From assembly GCA_022483015.1 (NCBI GenBank), contig JAKVOB010000001.1, forward strand, positions 868,001-932,000: a DNA stretch of 64,000 nt, in the 5' to 3' direction. The position numbers and the translations under genes are program-made. Below are positions 1 through 8,842 of the stretch, in pieces. The stretch comes from Atopobiaceae bacterium. Lineage in GTDB: Bacteria; Actinomycetota; Coriobacteriia; Coriobacteriales; Atopobiaceae. Under the pieces are notes generated by a model. That model was not told the DNA's origin. It saw only the letters and a program-made list of their open reading frames with translations, and made no database searches. Positions within the stretch are counted from its first letter, which is position 1; every line of letters begins with the position of its first letter.

Positions 1-987
1 TACCTCCAGACGCTCCTGCAGGACCGCTTCAACGTCCTGGTGACCCCCGAGAGCTACAACACCCCCATGGGCGTCGTGAAGACGATCCGTGGCCAGCTCA
101 AGCCTACCGACGAGCTCTTCATCTGCGAGATGGGAGCCCGCTGCGTGGGCGAGATCAAGGAGATCTGCGACATCGTCCATCCCGACTGGGGCGTGATCAC
201 CTCGATCGGCCCCCAGCACCTCGAGACGTTCCATACGATCGAGAACATCAAGAGCACGAAGTTCGAGCTCGGCGATGCCCTTCCCGCTGGCGGGCTGCTC
301 TTCCTGAACGGCGACAACGAGTACATCCAGCAGAAGGCGCCTGGTTATGACAACGTCGTCTTCTACTATGCCGACGGTGACGGCGACGGCTACCGTGCCT
401 CGGACGTGTCCGTGTCGGAGACGGGGACGGAGTTCACGGTCACGGCACCCGACGGCGAGTCGGAGCGCTTCCGGATCAGGCTGATCGGTGCGCATAACGT
501 CATCAACGTCGTAGGTGCGATCGCGGTCGCGAACAAGCTCGGCATCCCCCTGAGGGACCTCCTGGTTCCCGCCCGTAGGCTGCAGCCGGCCGAGCATCGC
601 ATGCAGATGCGCGACCATGGCCAGGTCACCATCATCGACGACGCGTACAACTCGAACCCCGTCGGCTCGAAGGCGGCCGTCGAGACGCTCGCGCTGTTCC
701 ATGGGACGAGGGTCCTCGTCACGCCTGGCATGGTCGAGCTGGGCGATGAGGAGGCGGAGTACAACCGCAAGTTCGGGACGTACGCGGCGAGCTGCTGCGA
801 CTATGTCGTGCTCGTCGGACGCACCCGCGCCGTGCCCATCCGGGAGGGGCTGCTCGCCGAGGGGTTCCCCGAGGAGAAGTGTATCGTATGCGATAGGCTC
901 GAGGAGGGCCTTGCCTACGCCTATGGCATCGGCACCGAGGAGCACAAGTACATCCTCCTCGAGAACGACCTTCCAGACAACTACTAG
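1..987 (+). CDS. murF: UDP-N-acetylmuramoyl-tripeptide--D-alanyl-D-alanine ligase, 3' part
   Basis: This is the last 328 codons of MurF, which joins D-Ala-D-Ala to the UDP-MurNAc-tripeptide in the cytoplasm, the last soluble step of peptidoglycan precursor synthesis. The frame is open from base 1, so the N-terminal domain and the ATP-binding loop lie upstream of the window. Visible family signatures are CEMGARCVGEI near residue 43, the ITSIGPQHLETF stretch of the central ATPase domain, and DDAYNSNP near residue 212 in the C-terminal domain. It ends 10 bp before ddl, the usual order for enzymes that make and then use D-Ala-D-Ala, so the two are almost certainly co-transcribed. Function is known from the family; partial status is seen directly. 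Confidence 0.93.
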   Translation, partial: YLQTLLQDRFNVLVTPESYNTPMGVVKTIRGQLKPTDELFICEMGARCVGEIKEICDIVHPDWGVITSIGPQHLETFHTIENIKSTKFELGDALPAGGLLFLNGDNEYIQQKAPGYDNVVFYYADGDGDGYRASDVSVSETGTEFTVTAPDGESERFRIRLIGAHNVINVVGAIAVANKLGIPLRDLLVPARRLQPAEHRMQMRDHGQVTIIDDAYNSNPVGSKAAVETLALFHGTRVLVTPGMVELGDEEAEYNRKFGTYAASCCDYVVLVGRTRAVPIREGLLAEGFPEEKCIVCDRLEEGLAYAYGIGTEEHKYILLENDLPDNY

Positions 988-997
988 GGAGAACCTG

Positions 998-2176
998 ATG
1001 AAGCCAAGAGTCGCCGTGATGTTCGGTGGGAAGAGCGTCGAGCACGAGGTGTCCGTCATCTCGGGCATCCAGGCCTTCCTTGCCATCGATGCCACGAAGT
1101 ATGATGCGATCCCCGTCTACATCACCAAGGGCAACGAGCTCTATATAGGCGACTCGATCGGCAAGATGGAGTCCTACAAGGACATCGACGCCCTCCTCGC
1201 ACGCTCGCAGAGGGTCCTGCTCATGGAGGACGCCGGCCAGGCCCAGCTCGTCTCGTATCCGCCCAAGCGCTTCGGGAAGACCGAGACCACCTGCATAGAC
1301 GTCGTGCTCCCGGTCGTGCATGGCACGAACATGGAGGACGGCGCGTTCCAGGGCTACCTCAAGACCCTCGGCGTCCCCTTTGCGGGCTGTGACGTCATGG
1401 CCTCGGCGCTCGGCATGGACAAGTACCTCTCGAAGACGGTGCTCAAGCAGGCTGGCATCCCGGTGCTCGACGCCGAGCAGTTCGGTGTCGCGGACTATGC
1501 CGACATCGACGGGCTCGTCGCGAAGGTCGAGGGGACGCTCGGCTATCCCGTCATCGTGAAGCCCGTCGACCTCGGCTCGAGCGTCGGGATCAGCGTCGCG
1601 AAGAGCCGTACCGAGCTCCTCTCGGCGGTGGATGACGCGTTCCTGTATGCGACGAGGATCATCGTCGAGCATGCGATCCTGAACCTGCGCGAGATCAACT
1701 GTGCGGTCCTCGGCGACGACGAGGAGGCCGTCGCCTCCGAGTGCGAGGAGCCCCTCCACACCGAGGACATCCTCAGCTACGAGGACAAGTACGTGAGCAA
1801 CGCGAAGGGGAGCGGCTCCAAGGGGATGGCGAGCGTCTCCCGCAAGATCCCTGCCGAGCTGTCAGCCGAGCGGAGGGAAGAGGTCAGGCAGATCGCCGTC
1901 AGGTCGTTCCAGGCGCTCGGGTGCAACGGCGTCGCACGCATCGACTTCCTGGTCGATGCCGACACCGATGCCCTCTACTTCAACGAGATCAACACCATCC
2001 CGGGCTCCTTGGCCTTCTACCTCTGGGAGCCGGTGGGCATTCCCTATCCCGACCTCCTCGACCGCCTGGTGCAGCTCGCGCTCAAGAGGTCTCGCATCGA
2101 GAAGAACCTCACCTTCACCTTTGACACGAACATCCTCGACTCTGCGAGCCTCGGCGGGTCGAAGGGCGCGAAGTAG
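998..2176 (+). CDS. ddl: D-alanine--D-alanine ligase
   Basis: A 392-residue ATP-grasp ligase that makes D-Ala-D-Ala for MurF. All expected motifs are intact: GGKSVEHEVS at 10-19, HGTNMEDG near 107, GMDKYLSKT near 137, the glycine-rich KPVDLGSSVGI near 187, RIDF, and the metal-binding EINTIPGS near 329. The ATG at 998 follows GGGAGAA and begins 10 bp after the murF stop; the longer open frame upstream overlaps murF and is not coding. Length is a little above the usual 310-370 because of a C-terminal extension of about 30 residues. Acceptor choice (D-Ala, D-Ser or D-Lac) cannot be read from sequence alone with certainty; neighbourhood and complete motifs favour the housekeeping enzyme. Confidence 0.92.
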   Translation: MKPRVAVMFGGKSVEHEVSVISGIQAFLAIDATKYDAIPVYITKGNELYIGDSIGKMESYKDIDALLARSQRVLLMEDAGQAQLVSYPPKRFGKTETTCIDVVLPVVHGTNMEDGAFQGYLKTLGVPFAGCDVMASALGMDKYLSKTVLKQAGIPVLDAEQFGVADYADIDGLVAKVEGTLGYPVIVKPVDLGSSVGISVAKSRTELLSAVDDAFLYATRIIVEHAILNLREINCAVLGDDEEAVASECEEPLHTEDILSYEDKYVSNAKGSGSKGMASVSRKIPAELSAERREEVRQIAVRSFQALGCNGVARIDFLVDADTDALYFNEINTIPGSLAFYLWEPVGIPYPDLLDRLVQLALKRSRIEKNLTFTFDTNILDSASLGGSKGAK

Positions 2177-2180
2177 CAGA

Positions 2181-2200
2181 CCCTCCCCGCGAGGGGAGGG
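2181..2200. terminator. Hairpin between convergent ddl and M32 peptidase
   Basis: A perfect 8-bp GC stem (CCCTCCCC / GGGGAGGG) with a GCGA loop lies between the convergent stops of ddl and the carboxypeptidase. No long U tract follows on either strand, so it is a probable bidirectional terminator rather than a textbook one. Confidence 0.6.
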
Positions 2201-2206
2201 CGGCGT

Positions 2207-3751
2207 CTACAGCTGGTAGATTGCCGAGAACTTCTTCGTGAGGTAGCTCGTGAGGTGGCTCACGTCCACCGGGCCGCCGGTCGCGTCGGCCATGATCTGG
2301 TCGGGGTCCTTCGCGCGACCGAACTGCCAGACGTTGTCATGGAGCCAGGTGCGCACGGGCGCGAGGTCGCCGCTCGCGCAGATGGCATCGAAGTCCATGC
2401 CGTCCGCGCGCATGGTGTCGAGGAACTGCGCGCCGTAGGCGCTGCCCAGGGCATACGTGGGGAAGTAACCGATCTGCCCGTTGGCCCAGTGCGAGTCCTG
2501 CAGCGCCCCGTGCCGCGCGTCGGGGACCTCGATGCCCAGGTACCCCCGGTACTTCTCGGCCCAGAGCCCCGGGACGTCGGCTGCCGTCGCCTCACCCGAG
2601 AAGAGCATCTGCTCGATCTCGTAGCGCACCATCACATGCAGGGGATAGGTGAGCTCGTCGGCCTCGGTGCGGATGAGCGAGGGCTCGGCCCGGTTCACGG
2701 CGAGGTAGAGGTCGTGCGGGTCCACGCCGGCCATCTGGTCAGGGAACCGCCGCGCGATCGCGTCCAGGAGCACGGGGGCGAAGGCCTCCGAGCGGCCCAC
2801 GTAGTTCTCGAAGAAGCGGGACTGCGACTCGTGCATGGCCATCGAGGTGCCGCCCTTGAGGCAGGTGTAGTCGAAGGCCGGGTCCACGCCCTGCTCGTAG
2901 AGGGCATGCCCGCCCTCGTGGAGCATCGAGAAGACGTTGCTCGTCACGTCGTCGGGATAGACGTGGCTCGCGATGAAGGCATGCTGGCTCGAGACCGAGT
3001 CGGTGAAGGGGTGCTCGGTGCGCCCGAGCACGATGGCGTCCAGGTCGATGCCCTCGAGTGCCATGAGGTCATGGGCGAGCTCCCACTGGGCCGTCTCGTC
3101 GAACCTGCCGTCCACGCATGCGCGGCTCGGCTGCCAGCCGGCGGCGCCCACGGCGGCCACGAGCGGCACCACGCAGGCACGGACCTCGTCGAAGAACCGG
3201 TCGTAGAAGGCGCGCGAGGTCCCGTGCTCGAACTCGTCCAGCCAGACGTCGTAGGGGTCCGCTGTCGCGTCGCGGTAGCCGGCGATCGTGCGCATGGAGG
3301 CCACGATCCGGTCGAGGTAGGGTTCGAAGCTCGCCCAGTCGCTCGCGAGCTTGGCCTTGTGCCAGCAGGTGTTGGCCTCGCAGAGCAGGCGCGTATGGGC
3401 AGCCTGCACCTCGGGTGGCACGTTGGCCTGGAGCGCCCGGTCGCGTGAGAGGACGCGGAGCTCGGCGGCGTGGGTGGGGTCGAGCTCGTCGGCATGCGCC
3501 GAGAGCTCGTCGAGCAGCCCTGCCGTCTCGTGCGAGCAGAGGCGCTCGTTGGCCTCCTGCTCGAGGACGGCCATGGCCTCGCCGCGCCCGGCCGCACCCT
3601 TGGGCGGGTCGATCGTCTCGCCGTTGAACATCACGTCGATGAGGGCGTAGTTGTGGGCATAGAGGTGCAGCTGCAGGTCATCGAAGCGTGCGAGCAGGTC
3701 CGTGAGGCCCGTGTCGTGGGTGGTGGATGTGGTGCCAGAAGTGGTCGTCAT
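2207..3751 (-). CDS. M32 family metallocarboxypeptidase
   Basis: A 514-residue zinc carboxypeptidase of family M32 (Taq/Pfu carboxypeptidase type), which trims C-terminal residues from peptides in the cytoplasm. The zinc motif HEGGH (HExxH) is at about residue 276, and the family hallmark HESQS, whose Glu is the third ligand, follows at about 304. Length matches the family norm of about 500. I place the start at the ATG at 3751 because the longer open frame runs back through the divergent aminotransferase and has no family similarity there. The first 15 residues are a Thr/Ser-rich tail of unknown use. No signal peptide is visible. It stands alone, convergent with ddl and divergent from the aminotransferase. 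Confidence 0.9.
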   Translation of the reverse strand: MTTTSGTTSTTHDTGLTDLLARFDDLQLHLYAHNYALIDVMFNGETIDPPKGAAGRGEAMAVLEQEANERLCSHETAGLLDELSAHADELDPTHAAELRVLSRDRALQANVPPEVQAAHTRLLCEANTCWHKAKLASDWASFEPYLDRIVASMRTIAGYRDATADPYDVWLDEFEHGTSRAFYDRFFDEVRACVVPLVAAVGAAGWQPSRACVDGRFDETAQWELAHDLMALEGIDLDAIVLGRTEHPFTDSVSSQHAFIASHVYPDDVTSNVFSMLHEGGHALYEQGVDPAFDYTCLKGGTSMAMHESQSRFFENYVGRSEAFAPVLLDAIARRFPDQMAGVDPHDLYLAVNRAEPSLIRTEADELTYPLHVMVRYEIEQMLFSGEATAADVPGLWAEKYRGYLGIEVPDARHGALQDSHWANGQIGYFPTYALGSAYGAQFLDTMRADGMDFDAICASGDLAPVRTWLHDNVWQFGRAKDPDQIMADATGGPVDVSHLTSYLTKKFSAIYQL

Positions 3752-3889
3752 GGTCTCTCCAGCGGTACAAACGTCGCGCTTATGGATACGTTCGGCCTCA
3801 GTGTACCCACCTGGGTGATGTTGCGCGATACTGGGGGGAGTGATTTTTGACCTGGCCACAGCACGAGGACGTATGGGGAGCAGACGCCA

Positions 3890-5215
3890 ATGGCAAGCAG
3901 CCGCATAACCTTCGACGAGTGGGAGCCGCTCTATGCCGAGCGCATGGATCACCTTCGCAGGAGCGCCGTCCGCGACCTGTTCGCGGCTGTCTCCCGACCT
4001 GGGGTGATCGGGCTCTCCGGCGGCATGCCCAACATCTCGGCGCTGCCGCTCGACGAGGTGGCCGAGTGCGCGAAGCGCTGCATCACCGAGGAGGGCCTGA
4101 AGGCGCTGCAATATGGTGGGTCTGACGGTCGTGTCGAGATGCGTCGCGTGGTCTGTGACATGCTCGTCGAGCGTGACATCCATGTGGAGCCCGACGACAT
4201 GATCCTCACCTCGGGTTCCCAGCAGGCGCTCGACTTCCTGGGCAGGGTCTTCATCAACCCTGGCGACACCATCATCGTGGAGGGACCGAGCTACCTCGGT
4301 GCGCTCCAGGCCTTCTCGGCCTACCAACCCAACGTGGTCTGCGTCGACATGGACGACCACGGCATGCGCATGGACCTGCTCGAGGAGCGTCTCGCCGAGC
4401 TGGGACACCAGGGCGCCAAGTTCATCTACACCATCCCCAACTTCCAGAACCCGGCCGGTGTCACGATGTCGCTCGACCGCAGGCGCCGCCTCATCGAGCT
4501 CTCGCATGAGTATGAGATCCCCGTGGTCGAGGACGACCCCTACGGGCTCCTCCGCTACGAGGGCGAGGACGTCCCTTGCATGAGGTCCATGGACCCCTCG
4601 GTCATCTATCTTGGTACGACCTCGAAGATCTTCGCGCCGGGCCTGCGCCTGGCGTGGTGCGTGGCACCGCGTCACTTCCTGGCCAAGATGAACCTCTCCA
4701 AGCAGGGCGCTGACCTCTGTACCAGCCCCTTCGACCAGGTCATGGCCGAGCACTACTTCAATGACACCGACTGGCATGCCACGCTCGAGAAGAGCAAGGT
4801 CGCCTATCGCGTTCGCCGAGACGCCATGCTCGATGCCCTGAACGAGCTCTTCCCGCCCGAGGTCACCTGGACGCACCCCGAGGGCGGCCTGTTCGTGTTC
4901 GTGACGCTGCCGCCCTACTTCGACACGGACCAGATGATGTCCGTCGCCCTGGAGCACGGTGTCGCATACGTGCCAGGAAGCAACTGCTACCCGGACGGGC
5001 GCGGCAAGTCGAGCATGCGCATCTGCTTCAGCTATGAGACGCCCGAGATGATCCGCGAGGCCATCAAGCGACTGGCTGACGTCATCGAGGACCGCATGGG
5101 CCTCTATCGTGCCTTCCTCGAGGCAGGGGCCCTCCCAGATCCAGGCCCGGCACCCACCCTCGGCTCCCATGCCGGCTCGGGCCGTACGTCCACCACCGTC
5201 ACGGAAGGGAAGTAA
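3890..5215 (+). CDS. PLP-dependent class I/II aminotransferase (2-aminoadipate transaminase-like)
   Basis: A 441-residue fold-type I aminotransferase. The PLP lysine sits in TTSKIFAPGLR near residue 245; other visible family features are the LTSGSQQALDFLGRVF segment, PNFQNPAGVTM, and the EDDPYG aspartate motif. The sequence is of the MocR/LysN subgroup but lacks the N-terminal winged-helix domain, so it is an enzyme and not a regulator. Substrate is not identifiable; relatives use 2-aminoadipate, aromatic or branched amino acids. The stop is 2 bp before the second Ddl-like gene, so the two are probably translated from one message. The C-terminal 25 residues are Pro/Gly/Ser-rich and probably disordered. 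Confidence 0.85.
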   Translation: MASSRITFDEWEPLYAERMDHLRRSAVRDLFAAVSRPGVIGLSGGMPNISALPLDEVAECAKRCITEEGLKALQYGGSDGRVEMRRVVCDMLVERDIHVEPDDMILTSGSQQALDFLGRVFINPGDTIIVEGPSYLGALQAFSAYQPNVVCVDMDDHGMRMDLLEERLAELGHQGAKFIYTIPNFQNPAGVTMSLDRRRRLIELSHEYEIPVVEDDPYGLLRYEGEDVPCMRSMDPSVIYLGTTSKIFAPGLRLAWCVAPRHFLAKMNLSKQGADLCTSPFDQVMAEHYFNDTDWHATLEKSKVAYRVRRDAMLDALNELFPPEVTWTHPEGGLFVFVTLPPYFDTDQMMSVALEHGVAYVPGSNCYPDGRGKSSMRICFSYETPEMIREAIKRLADVIEDRMGLYRAFLEAGALPDPGPAPTLGSHAGSGRTSTTVTEGK

Positions 5216-5217
5216 CG

Positions 5218-6223
5218 ATGCCAGAGAAGCCATCCGTCGCCGTCATCATGGGCGGGACGTCGTTCGAGCGGGAGTTCTCGCTCGAGAGCGGCAAGGTCGT
5301 CACCGAGGCCCTCGAGGCCAAGGGGCATGAGGTGTTCCCCCTCGATGCCGATTCGAACCTCGTGGACACCCTTCGGGCCGAGAAGCCCGACGTCGCCTTC
5401 GTGGCGCTGCATGGCGCCGGCGGCGAGGACGGGTTCGTCCCGAGCCTCCTCGAGTTCCTCCGCATCCCCTACGTCGGCAGCCGTCCGCCCGTCTGCCGCG
5501 CCTCATGGTCCAAGTCGGACATCCCCTTCGTCATGAGGAGGTCGCTGTCGGCCGAGGACTCCGTGGCGCTGTGGCCTGCCGAGGTCGTCCTCCCCGGCAA
5601 GGCGTTCCGCGACCTCGGGGCTGCCAAGGCCCTCGACCTCATCCCAGACCGCGTCGGGAGCGGCTTCCCCCTGTGCGTGAAGCCCACGTGCGGCGGCTCC
5701 GCCATGGGCGTCACCAAGGTGGAGGATGCCTCCCAGCTGGGCGAGGCCATCATGGCCGCGCTCGCCTTCGATGACTCCGTCATCATCCAGGAGTGGGTCG
5801 ATGGCGTCGAGCTCTCGGTCACCGTGGTCGGCGACCCGAACGACCCCCAGGTCCTCCCTCCCGTCGAGATCGTGGTCAAGGACGGCATCTATGACACGGA
5901 CGCTCGCACGGACCAGGACCGCGTCGAGCTCTACTGCCCCGTGCGCACCGAGTCGCTCGGAGCCGACGAGGCCACGGCCCAGTCGGTGAGAAGCGAGGTC
6001 GAGCGTGCCGCCATCGAGGTCTATCAGGTCTTCGGGCTGCCGCGACCTCGCACGTGTCGACATGATCTGGGACGGCGCGGCACCGCGCGTCCTCGACCTC
6101 AAGATATTCCCCGGTCTGATGACGAGCAAGGCACTCGTGCCGCTCGAGGCCGAGGCGGCAGGAATCAAGCTTGACGATCTCCTCGAGGAGCTTGTCATGG
6201 GTGCTTACGAGAGAGGCTGCTAA
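5218..6223 (+). pseudogene. Divergent D-Ala-D-Ala ligase-like ATP-grasp gene, frameshifted near 6040
   Basis: A second Ddl-like gene, 3 kb after the true ddl. The N-terminus has GGTSFEREFS and HGAGGEDG, but the loop that is usually SALxMDK reads RASWSK, the KPxxEGSSVG loop reads KPTCGGSAMG, and the metal motif that is usually ExNTxPG reads DLKIFPG, so two metal-ligand positions differ. The frame from 5218 loses similarity after VYQVFGL; the next frame continues with RDLARVDM and runs to the stop at 6223. Removing one C at 6040-6042 joins the two parts into about 334 residues. Either a sequencing error or a true one-base insertion. It starts 2 bp after the aminotransferase and ends 2 bp before the ROK kinase. 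Confidence 0.75.
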
Positions 6224-6225
6224 CA

Positions 6226-7176
6226 ATGACTGCATCGCTGCTGGTAGGAATCGACGTGGGTGGTACGTCCATCAAGATGGGACTCATCACGATGGATGGT
6301 GAGATCCTGGAGTCGACCTCGGTCAAGACGGCCGAGCTCACGACGACGGCCGAGTTCGAGCATGTCGCGGGTGTGCTGGTCGAGATGGTCTGCGGGCATG
6401 GTGCGACTCCCGCTGACGTGGCAGGCGTGGGCCTGGCCGTTCCTGGTGTCGTCCGAGGCGACGGCAGCCTGGCCATGGCAGCCAACGTCACGCTCGACCT
6501 CGCTGGTCTCATGGAGGCCATCCGCGGGTCGTTCCCAGGACGCCCCGTGGTCCCCTTGAACGACGCCAACGCGGCCGCCCTGGGCGAGCAGTGGCAGGGT
6601 GCCGGCGGCGGCGTTCCCAACCTCGTCTTCGTCACGCTGGGAACAGGCGTGGGCTCTGGCATCGTGGTCGATGGCAAGTTGGCTGCGGGCTCCCACGGCA
6701 TGGCGGGCGAGGTCGGGCACATCAACGTGAATCCTGACGAGCGCCAGGCCTGCAACTGTGGTTGCCATGGCTGCCTCGAGCAATATGCCTCGGCCCGTGG
6801 CCTCATCCGACTGTATCGCGAGGAGTGCGCCCGCGCGGGCGTGGAGTGCGTGCCCATAGCCCATGCCACCGATGCCCTGGCCGTCTTCAACGCGGCGCGG
6901 GCCGGCGACGAGCACGCGCAGGTCGCCTGCGATGACCTCGCGGACTACCTGGGACGCGCCTTGGCCATAGTCGCCGTGGTGATCGACCCCGACATCTTCG
7001 TCGTCGGTGGTGGCATGTCGGGCGGCTGGGACACCTATGGGGAGGCCCTTGTCGCTCGTTACCAGCATTGGGTCATACCTGATGGCCGGGCCACGCCCAT
7101 CAGGGCGGCACGTCTGGGCAACACCGCCGGCATGCTGGGGGCCGCCGCGCACGCCAAGGCTGCAGCTGGCGTGTAG
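6226..7176 (+). CDS. ROK family sugar kinase (glucokinase-like)
   Basis: A 316-residue ROK kinase that most likely phosphorylates glucose, or a related hexose, on C6 in the cytoplasm. The phosphate loop GIDVGGTSIKMG is at the N-terminus, the GTGVGSGIV segment lies mid-protein, and the zinc motif CNCGCHGCLE lies near residue 175. There is no N-terminal helix-turn-helix, so it is a kinase rather than a ROK repressor. The ATG at 6226 is 2 bp after the preceding stop, suggesting translational coupling. In this window it could supply glucose 6-phosphate from the free glucose released by GH13 or other glycosidases; that role is inference. Exact substrate within ROK is uncertain. Confidence 0.87.
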   Translation: MTASLLVGIDVGGTSIKMGLITMDGEILESTSVKTAELTTTAEFEHVAGVLVEMVCGHGATPADVAGVGLAVPGVVRGDGSLAMAANVTLDLAGLMEAIRGSFPGRPVVPLNDANAAALGEQWQGAGGGVPNLVFVTLGTGVGSGIVVDGKLAAGSHGMAGEVGHINVNPDERQACNCGCHGCLEQYASARGLIRLYREECARAGVECVPIAHATDALAVFNAARAGDEHAQVACDDLADYLGRALAIVAVVIDPDIFVVGGGMSGGWDTYGEALVARYQHWVIPDGRATPIRAARLGNTAGMLGAAAHAKAAAGV

Positions 7177-7343
7177 GCCGAGGCAGGGCACCGTCTGGCT
7201 TTTCTGCACTTTGTCGTGGTAGTGGGATATGCCGCGTTCCCCTGGCTCGTATGGGGTACATCATGACCGTCAGGGGTTACGCATGACTGGGCCCGAGGTG
7301 GCCCATGGGTTCTGACATTCCAAATCGATCGGGAGGGCTCACC

Positions 7344-7739
7344 ATGTGCACTGTCATCCAGGAGAAGGTCGGAAGTGGCCCCATGGCCGTCGAGGCCGTT
7401 GCCACTGTCATGGGCGAGGGAGTCGTCCTCACCATCCAGACGTCCGAGAACGGCCATATCGGTGCCGTCGCCATCGCCGAGCCCGACCAGAGCGATGGCG
7501 GGCGTGACCGTGCAGGCGCAACCACGAGCGTCATCGCCATCCACGGGTGCAAGGACGAGGGCATCGCCCAGGAGGTCGCCAACCAGATGGCCTCCGAGCT
7601 CGGTGAGCGCGTCGTGGTGACGTGCGGCCTGGCCAACGCGGATGCCACCCCCCAGCAGATCGGCGAGATGCAGCTCTCGGCCCGTGCCGTCATGGATGCC
7701 GTCTCCGGTCAGGTGCGGATGGCACGTCGCGAGGCCTAG
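7344..7739 (+). CDS. LpdD-like protein (prenylated-FMN decarboxylase accessory type)
   Basis: A 131-residue soluble protein. I start it at the ATG at 7344 because GGGAGGG lies six bases upstream; an earlier in-frame ATG at 7305 has no such site. The pattern NGHIGAVAIAEP, then SVIAIHGCKDE, then VVVTCGLANADATPQQI resembles the LpdD family, small proteins found with UbiD-type gallate decarboxylases and proposed to help handle prenylated FMN. There is no UbiD or UbiX homologue in this window, so the gene is an orphan here and its target is unknown. Family assignment is by pattern from memory; a profile search would settle it. It could be transcribed from the ROK gene across a 167-bp gap. Confidence 0.6.
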   Translation: MCTVIQEKVGSGPMAVEAVATVMGEGVVLTIQTSENGHIGAVAIAEPDQSDGGRDRAGATTSVIAIHGCKDEGIAQEVANQMASELGERVVVTCGLANADATPQQIGEMQLSARAVMDAVSGQVRMARREA

Positions 7740-7788
7740 CCTCGCCGTGTCGTCCTGAGGCCGGCCTTCTCAACCAAAGGGCATGAAC

Positions 7789-7824
7789 AAGGAGAGGACC
7801 CGGATCGCTCCGGGCCCTCTCCTT
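7789..7824. terminator. Bidirectional terminator hairpin
   Basis: A 16-bp near-perfect stem (AAGGAGAGGACCCGGA paired with TCCGGGCCCTCTCCTT, one mismatch) with a 4-nt loop separates the convergent LpdD-like and aldolase genes. The A-rich and T-rich ends suit termination on both strands. Confidence 0.75.
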
Positions 7825-7900
7825 GTGTTCGGCTCGCGATTTCCGGGGGAAGGGAAGTCGCAGGGACCATGATGTGAGGCGCGTGATGCGCGCAGGTCGC

Positions 7901-8752
7901 TTAGGCCTTGTTGGTGCTGCCGAGGTTGTCCATATGGCTCTTGCAGACGGCCGTGATCTCGGCCATGCCGAGCTTGGCCGGCTTCTTGGGGTCGAAGCAG
8001 TCGGGATTCTCGGCCATGTAGCCCATGTAGCCGTGCGTGAACGCCTGGCGCAGCTCGGTGGCATAGTTGACCTTGCAGATGCCGTTCTCGATGGCTTCGA
8101 AGACCTGGTCGTCAGGGACGCCTGAGGTGCCGTGGAGGACGAGCGGGATGCTCACCTTGGCGCGGATCTCCTTCAGGATCTCCTGCTCGATGTGCGGGGT
8201 GCCCTTGTAGACGCCATGTGCGGTGCCTACGCCCACGGCCAGGCTCGTGCAGCCGGTGCGCTCGACGAACTCGACGGCCTCGTCGGGGTCGGTGAAGGGG
8301 TTCTCCTTGCCGGCGTCAGGGCCGTCGTCCTCCTTGCCGCCGACCTTGCCGAGCTCGGCCTCGACGGGGATGCCCATCGCAAGGCCGACCTTGGCCACAG
8401 ACTCCGTGAGCTCCATGTTCTGCTCGAAGGGGACGTGGGAGCCGTCGATCATGACGGAGGTGTAGCCCACGCGCAGGGCCTGCATGCAGCGGTCGAACCC
8501 GTCGCCATGGTCGAGGTGGAGGGCGACCGGCACGTCCGTGCGCTCGGCAGCGGCCTTGACCATGCCATAGAAGTAGTCGAGGCCGGCATACTTGACCGTG
8601 CCCGGGGTGGTCTGCATGATGACGGGGGAGTGGTTCTCCTCCGCGGCGGCCAGGACGGCCATGACGAACTCGAGGTTCTCGACGTTGAACGCGCCCACGG
8701 CATAGTGGCCCTTCTGGGCGTCAAGCAGCATGTCCTTTGTGGTGACGAGCAT
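7901..8752 (-). CDS. Class II aldolase, tagatose-1,6-bisphosphate (GatY/KbaY-like) or fructose-1,6-bisphosphate type
   Basis: A 283-residue zinc-dependent class II aldolase that splits a ketose 1,6-bisphosphate into glyceraldehyde 3-phosphate and dihydroxyacetone phosphate. HLDHGDG (about 77-83) carries the catalytic Asp and a zinc His; VEAELGKVGGKEDD, GTAHGVYKG and VLHGTSGV supply further ligands and phosphate contacts. These stretches look closest to E. coli GatY/KbaY. The ATG at 8752 has AGGAGA seven bases upstream; an in-frame ATG 33 bp earlier does not. It lies about 90 bp downstream of the PfkB-type kinase on the same strand, a LacC-LacD-like pairing. The lac, Gat and Aga genes further on all yield tagatose 6-phosphate, so I favour tagatose bisphosphate as substrate; fructose bisphosphate remains possible. 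Confidence 0.82.
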   Translation of the reverse strand: MLVTTKDMLLDAQKGHYAVGAFNVENLEFVMAVLAAAEENHSPVIMQTTPGTVKYAGLDYFYGMVKAAAERTDVPVALHLDHGDGFDRCMQALRVGYTSVMIDGSHVPFEQNMELTESVAKVGLAMGIPVEAELGKVGGKEDDGPDAGKENPFTDPDEAVEFVERTGCTSLAVGVGTAHGVYKGTPHIEQEILKEIRAKVSIPLVLHGTSGVPDDQVFEAIENGICKVNYATELRQAFTHGYMGYMAENPDCFDPKKPAKLGMAEITAVCKSHMDNLGSTNKA

Positions 8753-8842
8753 CTGTGTCTCCTGTTCCGCCGGCATCGCCGGCATTCCTGGCGTATGGTC
8801 GGTCGCCCGACCCTCGAGGCGCGGCCCGAAGGCGCGCCCTTG

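Noticed and set aside
3752-5233. Upstream extension of the M32 peptidase frame on the minus strand
   Set aside because: It lies antisense to the well-supported aminotransferase, shows no peptidase similarity and is an open shadow frame of GC-rich coding DNA.
6031-6060. Programmed ribosomal frameshift in the Ddl-like gene
   Set aside because: There is no slippery heptamer or clear downstream structure at the site; a one-base insertion or sequencing error is simpler.
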